Assembly (NCBI RefSeq): GCF_000179595.2
Contig: NZ_JH556657.1
Span: 540,946-604,945 of the forward strand
DNA from: Acetivibrio cellulolyticus CD2
GTDB lineage: Bacteria > Bacillota > Clostridia > Acetivibrionales > Acetivibrionaceae
DNA: 64,000 bases
Reading direction: 5' to 3'
The translations under genes were made by a program, and so were the position numbers. The notes beneath the pieces were generated by a model. The model made no database searches. It was given only the letters and a program-made list of their open reading frames with translations, and was not told the origin of the DNA. Shown piece after piece: positions 34,141 to 42,976 of this stretch (position 1 is its first letter; each line of letters opens with the position of its first letter).

Positions 34141-36576
34141 ATGTATATACGAATGAGGAAACGTTCAAAGGGAAGAATGAATAATTTTAGGATCAATCGC
34201 AACTTCTTTATTTTTCAAGGTATCATGATATTACTTTTGATGTGTCTTGCCTGGGGTTCTTGGGTAAAATTTATTATTTTTATTGCTTTAGAAATAACAG
34301 CATATTTCACTTTTATATATTATTTTCTAGCAAAGCAGTCTAATAAAAAACGTAAGAAGAAAAGTATACATTCTAAGGAAGTATATAATAAGGTGGAAAG
34401 TAACACGCGGAGAATAGTTGAGGAGAGTGAACCAAGAGCATCAAGAAGAGTGGGTAGAAATAATTTTAACTGGGAGATTTCAAAGCGTAGTCCAGAGCAG
34501 AAACCTATGTCTTCTTCCGACTATACTTCAAATGCACTGAATAAAAACACTGAAACATCAAAAGTGATGGTTTATGGATATAGTTCCGTAAATGACTCTA
34601 AAAAAAGTGTTTCTGGAGAAGAAATTAAAAAATTTGTACCATATCGCTCACCTTTTGACCCCATTCGACCAAAGGTGGAAGAACAAAAGGTTGAGACAGA
34701 TAAAGCAAGTGAACTTCTAGATGTTAATGTGCCGGATACTGAAGATATTAAAGTTGAACTTAATCAATCTAAAGAAGAGAATATAGAAGAAATTATAGAA
34801 GCGAGTATAGAGCAAAATATAGACGAAAATATGCCGGAATTGCAAATGGAGTGCAATAAACAGTCGGATACATTGGAGTTAAAATTTGAAGATAACTTGT
34901 ATGAGTATAGTGAAGGTAATGAGAACACTAATTTTATAATGGCAGAAGAAGTGAGTTATGATGTAGAGCCATCACCTATTTCAGTGCATGAAGAGAAGAT
35001 AGGAACTTTCCATGGACAAATAAATCAAGAAGTTAATAATGTTGGATTTGAAGACAAAAAGCCTATGCCATTCAACGAAGTGAATAAGAAAGTACAAACT
35101 GATTTTAAGCTGGTTCAATCTGGCAAGATGCTATTGAATATAGCTGAATATGAACCTCCGGTTGAACTGCTTAAAAAAAATGAAGTATTGAACTATGATG
35201 AAGAAACTGAGGCTTATATCGAATACAACTCACATAAATTGATTGATACATTAGCAAGTTTTGGGGTCGGTGCTAGAGTACTAAATGTGAGCAAGGGACC
35301 TACAGTTACACGCTATGAGCTACAGCCTAATGCAGGCGTTAAGGTCAGTAAAATAATAAATTTGGCTGATGATATTGCACTAAATCTTGCAGCGACTGGC
35401 GTGAGGATAGAAGCACCTATTCCCGGTAAAGCGGCTGTTGGAATTGAAATACCCAATAAGAATAATGTGCCTGTTTTTCTTAGGGATGTTATTGATTCGG
35501 AAGTATTTAAGAATCATCCCTCCAAGCTGGCCTTTGCAGTCGGAAAGGATATTGCAGGAAATGTTGTGGTTGGTGACATTGCAAAAATGCCGCACCTCTT
35601 AATTGCAGGTGCTACTGGCTCCGGAAAGAGTGTTTGTATCAATACTCTGATCGTCAGTATTTTATATAAGGCGTCTCCGGCGGAAGTACGTCTTCTCATG
35701 GTAGATCCGAAAGTGGTTGAACTTGGTATTTATAATGGTATTCCGCATCTATTGATTCCAGTGGTTACTGATCCCAAAAAAGCAGCAGGAGCACTTACAT
35801 GGGCAGTAATTGAAATGACAAACCGTTACCGGATTTTTGCAGAAAATAATGTTAGAGATTTAAGCGGTTATAATGCGCTGATAAAGGAACGGGGAGAAGG
35901 GGAGACATTGCCCCAAATCGTTATCATTATTGATGAACTTGCAGATTTGATGATGGTGGCTCCTGGTGAGGTGGAGGATTCCATTTGCCGATTGGCGCAA
36001 ATGGCAAGGGCAGCAGGTATGCATTTGGTTATTGCGACACAGAGGCCTTCGGTTAATGTAATTACCGGTGTTATAAAAGCCAATATTCCTTCCAGAATTT
36101 CATTTGCTGTTTCCTCCCAAATAGACTCTAGAACCATATTGGATATGGCTGGAGCAGAAAAACTTTTGGGCAGGGGAGATATGCTATTTTATCCGCTTGG
36201 TCAGCCAAAGCCGTTGCGAGTACAGGGAAGCTTTATTTCTGATAAGGAAGTAGATAAAATAGTAACACATATCAAATCGTTACAGTGTGCAGAGTATGAT
36301 GAGGAGATATTACAAAAAATTGATAACCAGACTGAACAGCCAAAACCAGACGCTAGTGGAGATGACGAACTACTTCCACAAGCTATTGTAACGGTTTTGG
36401 AATTAGGACAGGCTTCCGCCTCATTGATACAACGAAAATTCAAAGTTGGATATTCACGGGCTGCAAGGATTTTGGACCAAATGGAGTCGTGGGGAGTAGT
36501 TAGTGCATCGGATGGCAGCAGCAGACCAAGGCAAATTTTGATAACCAGGCAGGAGTGGGATGAGTTGAACGCATAA
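34141..36576 (+). CDS. FtsK/SpoIIIE DNA translocase
   Basis: An 811-aa (or slightly shorter) DNA-pumping ATPase. The N-terminus has only two membrane helices ([36 protein letters not shown]), then an acidic low-complexity linker (about 70-340). The motor domain follows with Walker A GATGSGKS and Walker [14 protein letters not shown]. The C-terminal winged-helix gamma domain ends [18 protein letters not shown]. Canonical SpoIIIE has about four helices, so this is a short-anchor form. The start is uncertain (ATGs at 34141, 34153, 34177). It may act in division or sporulation, or serve as a second FtsK. Confidence 0.88.
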   Translation: MYIRMRKRSKGRMNNFRINRNFFIFQGIMILLLMCLAWGSWVKFIIFIALEITAYFTFIYYFLAKQSNKKRKKKSIHSKEVYNKVESNTRRIVEESEPRASRRVGRNNFNWEISKRSPEQKPMSSSDYTSNALNKNTETSKVMVYGYSSVNDSKKSVSGEEIKKFVPYRSPFDPIRPKVEEQKVETDKASELLDVNVPDTEDIKVELNQSKEENIEEIIEASIEQNIDENMPELQMECNKQSDTLELKFEDNLYEYSEGNENTNFIMAEEVSYDVEPSPISVHEEKIGTFHGQINQEVNNVGFEDKKPMPFNEVNKKVQTDFKLVQSGKMLLNIAEYEPPVELLKKNEVLNYDEETEAYIEYNSHKLIDTLASFGVGARVLNVSKGPTVTRYELQPNAGVKVSKIINLADDIALNLAATGVRIEAPIPGKAAVGIEIPNKNNVPVFLRDVIDSEVFKNHPSKLAFAVGKDIAGNVVVGDIAKMPHLLIAGATGSGKSVCINTLIVSILYKASPAEVRLLMVDPKVVELGIYNGIPHLLIPVVTDPKKAAGALTWAVIEMTNRYRIFAENNVRDLSGYNALIKERGEGETLPQIVIIIDELADLMMVAPGEVEDSICRLAQMARAAGMHLVIATQRPSVNVITGVIKANIPSRISFAVSSQIDSRTILDMAGAEKLLGRGDMLFYPLGQPKPLRVQGSFISDKEVDKIVTHIKSLQCAEYDEEILQKIDNQTEQPKPDASGDDELLPQAIVTVLELGQASASLIQRKFKVGYSRAARILDQMESWGVVSASDGSSRPRQILITRQEWDELNA

Positions 36577-36713
36577 GGTATGTGATATGTAACACTTATA
36601 TTGAGAGCTCCATAATATGGTATAGCAATTGTTGCGTCAAACGGGACTTTAATTGTGTAAACTTGGTTTGGTGGATTGTTTGTACTTGTATAAATTTTAT
36701 GGAGTGAATGAAT

Positions 36714-38243
36714 ATGAAAATAGAATTTGTATTTGGTGACATTAAAGTTTCCTATGAAGGCAAACCAGAGGATTTTAACCCTACACAAGATCCATCATGG
36801 ACACCTCAGAATCCTTATATGGAATATTACGAAAAGATGTTCGAAAAGCTAAGCTCAGACTTAATGCATTACTATAAGGGAGTTAATAAGGAATTTGAAG
36901 AGTATTTGAAAATAAAAAAGTCAGGCAGTGAAATAACTCCGGATAATGTAAAGATTCTGCATGCTAACGGGCACGACATTTATAATTACGTTGCTCGTTA
37001 TGGGCTGGCTAACTGCCAGATACAGGCTGTTTTAAGGTTTGATGGGTATTTGGATACACAAAAGTTACTGAGAGCAGTAAGGCTATTGGTCGACGAGCAA
37101 CCTATTTTCGGATGCAAGTTTATTGAAGGGGATAAGCCTTATTGGAGGCGACTGGATAATATTGACGGGGTAGCATTTTGTTCCTTTGAAGAGACAGATA
37201 ACTTGGATGAAGCTGTTAAGAAATTTTTGGAAAGTCCTTTAGATATAGATATAGATCCGATGGTCAAATTAAAACTCCTACGTTTTGGCCTAAATGACAC
37301 TTTGTGCATAAAAATAAGCCATGCCTGTTGCGATGTAACCGGAACAAAGGAGTTTATCCAGCTGCTTTCAGAGAATTATACCCTGGTTGATCAATATTTT
37401 AATGTATCAGCATTTAACACGGTCAAACGTACTAGAAATGATCAGGATAGGTTGTTTAGTAGTTTGGGTATAAACGATCCGGAAGCAGAATGGGTTCCAG
37501 GCTCGGAAATTACAAATGCTACTTGGCCGTTTCCATGGCAACAGGCAAGATTCGATAAATATCAGATTGTAGTCAACAGAATTTCACAGGAGCAATTTGA
37601 GAAAATAGTACATTATTCAAAGTCCAGGAGAGTGACAATTAATGATCTGATTCTTACAGCCTATTACCGATCGATGACTGAAATAAGTGAGGCTATTTAT
37701 GGCGAAACAAGAGAAATACAAGTTACAGTTGATTTAAGGAGGTATCTTACTGACCGCAAGACAGAAGCAATACGGAATTTTTCAGGCGCAGAAACCACAG
37801 GAATTGTATTGATGCCAAATGAATCCTATGAGGAGACATTATCTAGGGTAGTGTCTATGATGAATAAAATAAAAAATAGTCGACCTGCATTACAAAGTGC
37901 TATTGGCCTGGAGCGGCTTGAAAAAATGCGCTTTAGTGATATTCTGGCTTACTATAATGGTATATCAAACTGGCCTTTGTTTTGCCCGGATAAATGCTTA
38001 CCGGTGTTGTCAAATGTAGGGGAAATATCCAATACATTGATTAGCTTTGGTGGAAAGATCGTGACGGATGCTTATATAATTCCACCTGTTGTTAAGATGC
38101 CGGGGTTACTACTCATGGCAAGTACTTACAATGGAATATTGACTCTGACAACAGGTATCTATGAAGGTTCAATACCTCAAGAAGATATTGAAAGGCTAGT
38201 TAATAGAGTTAAGAATGAACTTATTGAAGTCTGTAAATTATAA
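36714..38243 (+). CDS. Stand-alone condensation-domain-like acyltransferase
   Basis: A 509-aa protein. After about 80 residues of unknown N-terminus comes a CoA-dependent acyltransferase / NRPS condensation-like fold with the active motif HACCDVTG (HxxxDxxG) and a C-terminal region NFSGAETTGIVLMPNESYEETL like the family bridge region. There is no adenylation or carrier domain. It may acylate an alcohol or amine, perhaps serving the NRPS cluster 7 kb downstream, but leuCD and other genes lie between. GGAG at 36701 favours ATG 36714. Confidence 0.7.
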   Translation: MKIEFVFGDIKVSYEGKPEDFNPTQDPSWTPQNPYMEYYEKMFEKLSSDLMHYYKGVNKEFEEYLKIKKSGSEITPDNVKILHANGHDIYNYVARYGLANCQIQAVLRFDGYLDTQKLLRAVRLLVDEQPIFGCKFIEGDKPYWRRLDNIDGVAFCSFEETDNLDEAVKKFLESPLDIDIDPMVKLKLLRFGLNDTLCIKISHACCDVTGTKEFIQLLSENYTLVDQYFNVSAFNTVKRTRNDQDRLFSSLGINDPEAEWVPGSEITNATWPFPWQQARFDKYQIVVNRISQEQFEKIVHYSKSRRVTINDLILTAYYRSMTEISEAIYGETREIQVTVDLRRYLTDRKTEAIRNFSGAETTGIVLMPNESYEETLSRVVSMMNKIKNSRPALQSAIGLERLEKMRFSDILAYYNGISNWPLFCPDKCLPVLSNVGEISNTLISFGGKIVTDAYIIPPVVKMPGLLLMASTYNGILTLTTGIYEGSIPQEDIERLVNRVKNELIEVCKL

Positions 38244-38350
38244 ATGCTAAATATTTTATCTGTTTATATTAGGAGGTTGCATGGCGAGCAGTGGAGAGAA
38301 GCTAAACGGCCCGCCATGTGAAAAATCCGAAGTACTATTTCAGCTATTCC

Positions 38351-38875
38351 TTAGTAGTTTTTATCTGCGTAGCCTACCCAGCCGCCTTCCTTTACCAAAG
38401 TCTTATCAAAATCTCCAACTTTAAAATCGATTTCTTCTGATTTACCTTGTGATTCAACAATTATCTTGTCTCTATCAACATCTACAGTTAAGGTAACATC
38501 CTTTTTGCTGTATGTGTCAAAAAGATAGTCAATTTTATCTTTCGGAAGCTCGATTGCAAACATTCCGCAGTTGTACATATTCTGTCTAAAGATTCTTGCA
38601 AAACTCTGGGCAATTACAACGTTAATATCGTTTACCTCCAAAGCCCAGGGAGCATGTTCTCTTGATGAACCGCATCCAAAATTTTCACGCGTTATTACTA
38701 CGGATTTGCCCGAAATATCTTTTTTAGGATCAAAGCTTTCAAGTATCAAATCTTCCAAAACATAAGGCTTAAGCGCCTCTTTGGTTATTTCAGTAAGATA
38801 TTTTGCAGGGATTATTTCATCCGTGTTAATATCACTTCTATCTAAAAATAAGACTTTTCCGCTAAATGTTTTCAT
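38351..38875 (-). CDS. leuD: 3-isopropylmalate dehydratase small subunit
   Basis: A 174-aa swivel-domain subunit of the aconitase family for leucine synthesis. It has KVLFLDRSDINTDEIIPAKYL and the substrate loop GCGSSREHAPWAL. Its ATG directly follows the leuC stop, so the two are translationally coupled and form one complex. Archaeal-type HACN enzymes have the same subunit form; leucine is the more likely pathway. Confidence 0.9.
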   Translation of the reverse strand: MKTFSGKVLFLDRSDINTDEIIPAKYLTEITKEALKPYVLEDLILESFDPKKDISGKSVVITRENFGCGSSREHAPWALEVNDINVVIAQSFARIFRQNMYNCGMFAIELPKDKIDYLFDTYSKKDVTLTVDVDRDKIIVESQGKSEEIDFKVGDFDKTLVKEGGWVGYADKNY

Positions 38876-40171
38876 CTACTTTCCCTCCTGCTCAAATAAA
38901 TTCGAATTGACAATTTTACCTTCAATTGCTGATGCAGCAGCAGTAGCAGGACTCATTAAGTGAACCATTCCGCCTTTACCCATACGCCCGTTGAAGTTTC
39001 TGTTTGTAGTTGAAGCACATGATTCTCCGCCTGCCAATACTCCGTTACTCATGCCGAGGCAAGCTCCACAGGTAGGATTTGTAACACAAAAGCCTGCATC
39101 CTGGAAGATTTCGATAATACCTTCTTTTAACGCCTGACTGTAAATTGCAGGAGTTGCGGGGCTTACAATACCGCGTACCTCATCACTTATCTTCTTACCC
39201 TTAAGTAATTGGGCAGCCACTCTTAAGTCTTCAATACGGCCATTTGTACAGCTTCCGATATATATTTGATTTATTTTTGTACCTGTCATTTCTCTTACTG
39301 TTTTAACCTGGTCAGGTTTAAACCCGAAAGTAACCATTGGCTCTAAGTTTGACAAATCAAACTCATAAACCTTTTCATAAGTCGCACCTTCGTCTGAAAT
39401 CCATTTTGAATATTCCTTCAGAGCTGCTTCCTTTGACTCAAATTCGTCCTTTATATAATCACAGAGGTATTCTACTGTTGTCATATCAGGATAGCAAACA
39501 CCACATGTTCCACCAGCTTCAATGGCCATGTTACACAATGTCATTCTAGCTTCCATACTCATTTCATCTACGATAGAACCAGTAAATTCCATTACCATAT
39601 TTGTTGCACCGTTAACTGTTAATTCTTTTATAACAAACAATATAACATCTTTTGCAAATACTCCTGGCTTCAGTTTTCCATTTAAAACAATTTTAATTGT
39701 TTTTGGAAAATGAAAAGCACAAACTCCTTTTAGAATACCAACTTCAAGGTCAGTTGTTCCAACACCTGCGGCAAAAGCTCCAAAAGCTCCGTGGGTACAT
39801 GTGTGAGAGTCACCCATTATAATCGTATATCCAGGTCTTACGAACCCTTTTTCTGGGAAAATGGCATGACATACACCATTTCTACCAATATCAAAGAAAT
39901 CCTTTATACCATGTTTTTTAGCCCAATCACGGAGAATTTTACCCTGTTCGGCAGTTTTACTGTCCTTCGCAGGTGTTACATGGTCTATTACCGCTTTTAT
40001 TTTATTAGGGTCAAACACCCTATCCATTCCTCTTGCCTGTAGGTCTGTTATAGCAATCGGGGTTGTGATTTCATGACAAAATACTGCATCAAGCTTTAAT
40101 ACGTGAGTATCTTCAAAAGGCATATTAACTCTATGAGCATTGAAGATTTTTTCTGCTAATGTATATTTCAT
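38876..40171 (-). CDS. leuC: 3-isopropylmalate dehydratase large subunit
   Basis: A 431-aa aconitase-family subunit that carries a 4Fe-4S cluster. It has the active-site HTCTHGAFGAFAAGVGTTD and the cluster cysteines in GSCTNGR and TCGACLG. The length and shared operon with leuD indicate the LeuC type 2 / HACN group. It isomerises 2- to 3-isopropylmalate. The gene lies on the minus strand within a region of accessory genes. leuA or leuB are not in the window. No T-box was recognised upstream. Confidence 0.9.
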   Translation of the reverse strand: MKYTLAEKIFNAHRVNMPFEDTHVLKLDAVFCHEITTPIAITDLQARGMDRVFDPNKIKAVIDHVTPAKDSKTAEQGKILRDWAKKHGIKDFFDIGRNGVCHAIFPEKGFVRPGYTIIMGDSHTCTHGAFGAFAAGVGTTDLEVGILKGVCAFHFPKTIKIVLNGKLKPGVFAKDVILFVIKELTVNGATNMVMEFTGSIVDEMSMEARMTLCNMAIEAGGTCGVCYPDMTTVEYLCDYIKDEFESKEAALKEYSKWISDEGATYEKVYEFDLSNLEPMVTFGFKPDQVKTVREMTGTKINQIYIGSCTNGRIEDLRVAAQLLKGKKISDEVRGIVSPATPAIYSQALKEGIIEIFQDAGFCVTNPTCGACLGMSNGVLAGGESCASTTNRNFNGRMGKGGMVHLMSPATAAASAIEGKIVNSNLFEQEGK

Positions 40172-40420
40172 ATTATATCAACTCCTATCTTTATAATTAA
40201 ATATATCGTATCTAAATTGGATTGCTGTTATATAAATACTTTTAAGAAGAACATTATAGTATTTATTAATTTGATATGCAACTTATGATTCTATTATACA
40301 CCTCTATAATTTATATACTTCCTGTAATTTGCCTAGAAATAATGATTTTTTTAATGATTTTTGACTTGTTTCAATTATTACTATATTAAAAAAACTCTGG
40401 GACATCGAGTCCCTCCGTTT

Positions 40421-40457
40421 TTGCCTCTTTCATTTCACTCCAAGAGGCTAAATAAAA
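40421..40457 (-). repeat. Repeated hairpin element, copy 2
   Basis: Nearly identical to 8329-8363, with the same hairpin CCTCTT...AAGAGG and the same TTTTATTTAG junction to a preceding terminator on the minus strand. It lies about 250-290 bp upstream of leuC. Confidence 0.55.
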
Positions 40458-40490
40458 TACCTGTAAGACTATTAGTAATCTTACAGGTAT
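40458..40490 (-). terminator. Terminator of the immunity-like gene
   Basis: On the minus strand, stem ATACCTGTAAGATTA / TAGTCTTACAGGTAT is followed by TTTTATTT, 62 bp after the stop of the upstream minus gene. Confidence 0.75.
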
Positions 40491-40552
40491 CATTTCTACT
40501 CAATACATCTTTGAACTATAAAATAGAAGCAAAATATGATAGGTATATACTA

Positions 40553-40774
40553 TTATAATGAGGGCACTCTAACCGCTCTAAAATTCATTAGCTCATCGAC
40601 AATCTCTTCAGCATTTAATCCTTCTGTATTTCTTATTATGACATTAAATACTTCCGGATGCATAACACTATGTTTAATTTCTTGCAGCCAGTTATGAAAT
40701 TCTTTATCACTACCTTCACCATTTCTGATTCTTTTTACTAAATCAACCAAACCATCTCTGTCTAAACTATCCAT
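40553..40774 (-). CDS. Bacteriocin (colicin/pyocin) immunity-like protein, 73 aa
   Basis: This small acidic protein has the phrases LVDLVKRIRNGEGSDKEF, HPEVFNVIIRNTEGLNAEEIVDELMNFRA. They resemble the colicin/pyocin DNase immunity fold, where HP..D.I..P and the final helix with EIV..I..WR are typical. ATG 40774 lies 8 bases after GGAG; the upstream in-frame start at 40798 has none. No matching nuclease toxin is next to it, so it may be an orphan immunity gene. Confidence 0.5.
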   Translation of the reverse strand: MDSLDRDGLVDLVKRIRNGEGSDKEFHNWLQEIKHSVMHPEVFNVIIRNTEGLNAEEIVDELMNFRAVRVPSL

Positions 40775-40798
40775 ATTACATTCTCCACCCTTTACCAT

Positions 40799-41185
40799 TT
40801 ACGTTAAACTAAGTAATAAAAGTAAATTTCACTATATATAACTGCTGTGCACCTTAGTACGTGCTTCACCTATGTAAAATTTAACATTTAATTTATCATA
40901 GCAATAAAAATATTTAGTGTCAACTCAAACACTGCTTTTGTTCTATGCAATATTAAAACATATAGATTTTGTTTTGGTGTATGCTAGCGAGAGAATATAG
41001 CCTGAAGTTAAATTATAGACGAAGTTAAATTTTGCATCAGATAAATTGGTTGTAAACTCTAGAGGCTACAATATCTCTACATTGACACTTAATATATTTA
41101 TTGCTAAGCTTAGTGGATTATAGTAAAATATTGAAATCAAAGTTTGGAATCTCCTATATATGAGGGGATGTGGAGGATACGTGAA
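40799..41185. other. Intergenic stretch without visible gene
   Basis: AT-rich region between divergent small genes; presumably two promoters. Nothing else recognised. Confidence 0.45.
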
Positions 41186-41368
41186 ATGAAAGAAAAAACA
41201 AATTGCAATTGTTGCATAAATTACATTTTTGACGAGGAATACAACTGCTATGGATGCCAAGTTGATTTGGACGAGGACGAAATGGTGAGATTTATGGGAA
41301 AATCATATGATAATTGTCCATATTTCCAGTTCAATGATGAATATAAAATTGTTAGGAAACAGAAATGA
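41186..41368 (+). CDS. DUF6472-type small cysteine-rich protein, 60 aa
   Basis: It has CNCCINYIFDEEYNCYGCQVDLDEDEM followed by NCPYFQFNDEYKIVRKQ. This matches the short clostridial DUF6472 family with a CxxC...C metal-binding pattern. GGAGGA lies 8 bases before ATG 41186; the in-frame start at 41144 is not supported. Function unknown. Confidence 0.7.
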   Translation: MKEKTNCNCCINYIFDEEYNCYGCQVDLDEDEMVRFMGKSYDNCPYFQFNDEYKIVRKQK

Positions 41369-41457
41369 GCATAATTGAGACTATTCAATTGATTTGTCAT
41401 AGAGGTATTTTTGACATTAATTATATTATAACAATGGTAAAAGGAGATGAATGATTA

Positions 41458-42084
41458 ATGGTGGACAATTTTAAAGAAAAGGCCATTAACTGGGATAAAA
41501 ATCCTGTTATTGTCAGCATGTCAAATGCTTTTCAAATAGAGATGCTTAAAAACGTAAATATGAGCAAGGACTTCGACATTATGGAATTTGGATGCGGTAC
41601 TGGATTGGCAGGCCTGAATTTTTCTTCCTCAGTTAATTCTGTTTTCATGGTTGATACATCGCCGGCAATGCTTTCAGTCTTACAGGACAAGGTTTTATCG
41701 GGTAATATTCATAATGTTAAAATATTGGAAGGTAATATAACTGATTTAGATTTAAAGGAATCAAGTTTTGATGTGGTATTTTCTCTTATGACACTACACC
41801 ATATAGAGAACATACCTGAGGTACTGAAGGCTTGCTTTACTATTATAAAAGATAACGGATATTTGATTATCGGCGATTTAGTTGAAGAAGACGGCAGCTT
41901 CCACGGTGAAGAAAGGGTGGCACATTGCGGATTCAATTTGAGTGAGATCAAAAAAATGTTCAATGGTGGGGGATTTACCGTAACAAGTTTGTACAAATAT
42001 TATACTGTGGAAAAGCCTGATGTGGAAGGAAACATAAGGCGGTATGAGCAATTTATATTGGTATCGCAGAAAATGACAGATTGA
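41458..42084 (+). CDS. SAM-dependent class I methyltransferase
   Basis: A 208-aa Rossmann methyltransferase with motif I FGCGTGLAGL (residues about 40-49), MVDTSPAML as the acidic loop, and FSLMTLHHIENI as motif IV region. Length fits one catalytic domain. AAGGAG precedes the ATG. It lies next to the biosynthetic cluster regulator (convergent), so it could be a tailoring enzyme, but this is only position-based. Confidence 0.8.
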   Translation: MVDNFKEKAINWDKNPVIVSMSNAFQIEMLKNVNMSKDFDIMEFGCGTGLAGLNFSSSVNSVFMVDTSPAMLSVLQDKVLSGNIHNVKILEGNITDLDLKESSFDVVFSLMTLHHIENIPEVLKACFTIIKDNGYLIIGDLVEEDGSFHGEERVAHCGFNLSEIKKMFNGGGFTVTSLYKYYTVEKPDVEGNIRRYEQFILVSQKMTD

Positions 42085-42111
42085 TATATGTTTAATGGAG
42101 TTAAAAGTTGA

Positions 42112-42768
42112 TTATTCATATATACCATTCTTAACTGCATATACAGCTAGCTGTATACGATCTTTTAAGTTGAGTTTTTTTAGGAGTTTGGAGATTGAAT
42201 TTCGTACAGTGCCCTCTGAAAGATATAGTTCAGACGCGATTTCTTTATTTTCTTTTCCTTCGACGATTAGTCTTATCAATTCTTTTTGTTTGTGTGTGAG
42301 ATTGGCAGTATTGAGTGTGTCCTTTTTTATAATTGAAATTTTTTGAGGGCATCTTCCAAAGCATTTGGGCATATTTGAGAAGGCTTTATTCTGAATTACG
42401 TTAAAGCCCTTTGTGCAGCTTCTGATAGCCATAAGTAAATCAGGTGCGGCTACATCTTTCAAAATATAACTGTCTGCACCATTACTAATAGCTTGGGCAA
42501 TGTTATCTTCATCATTAAATGTGGTAAGCATAATGATTTTAATGTTTTCGAATTTGGATTTAATAATTCGGGTTGCTTCAATTCCATCACATTCTGGCAT
42601 GACAATATCCATCAAAATTAAGTCCGGTGATAAAGCTTCGCATTTTTTTATTCCTTCAATACCGTTTTGTGCTTCGCCAACAACCTCAATGTCTTTGTCT
42701 TGCTCTAAAATAAACTTTATTCCTTCTCTAAAGATTTCTTCATCATCTACTATTATTACCTTTGTCAT
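42112..42768 (-). CDS. NarL/LuxR-type response regulator
   Basis: A 218-aa regulator. The receiver domain has VDDEE, phospho-acceptor Asp in LILMDIVMP, and Lys in YILKD. The C-terminal LuxR HTH reads LTHKQKELIRLIVEGKENKEIASELYLSEGTVRNSISKLLKKL. It is divergent from the histidine kinase gene at 42977, its natural partner, and lies just before the NRPS operon, so it probably controls the cluster. Confidence 0.9.
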   Translation of the reverse strand: MTKVIIVDDEEIFREGIKFILEQDKDIEVVGEAQNGIEGIKKCEALSPDLILMDIVMPECDGIEATRIIKSKFENIKIIMLTTFNDEDNIAQAISNGADSYILKDVAAPDLLMAIRSCTKGFNVIQNKAFSNMPKCFGRCPQKISIIKKDTLNTANLTHKQKELIRLIVEGKENKEIASELYLSEGTVRNSISKLLKKLNLKDRIQLAVYAVKNGIYE

Positions 42769-42976
42769 TTAGATAAAAGCCCTCCCAAAATAAAATAAAT
42801 GTAATTAAATGTAAACATGATACATACTAATGTCACTTTTTCTTTGAATTAATACAATTTTATCACAAAAAATTGAATAATTGAAGAAAACAAATGTTAA
42901 ATGTTTGTATTGATAGTACTTTTTTTATATAATGGGTTATATATTGTAAACGCAGACTTAGCTTAGGGGTTGTTGC

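Larger units (their letters stand above)
40172..40552. other. leuC upstream region with repeated hairpin
   Basis: It holds the leuCD promoter (minus), the repeated hairpin copy 2 at 40421-40457, a terminator hairpin at 40458-40490 for the upstream minus gene, and an extra inverted repeat GGGACATCGAGTCCC at 40399-40413. Confidence 0.5.

Noticed and set aside
38281-38424. 47-codon plus-strand ORF with AGGAGG just upstream
   Set aside because: Most of it overlaps leuD antisense and the product shows no motif; only the ribosome-site-like sequence supports it.
40172-40420. T-box or other leader riboswitch before leuC
   Set aside because: No T-box sequence (such as the TGGNACC type) or specifier-loop pattern was found.
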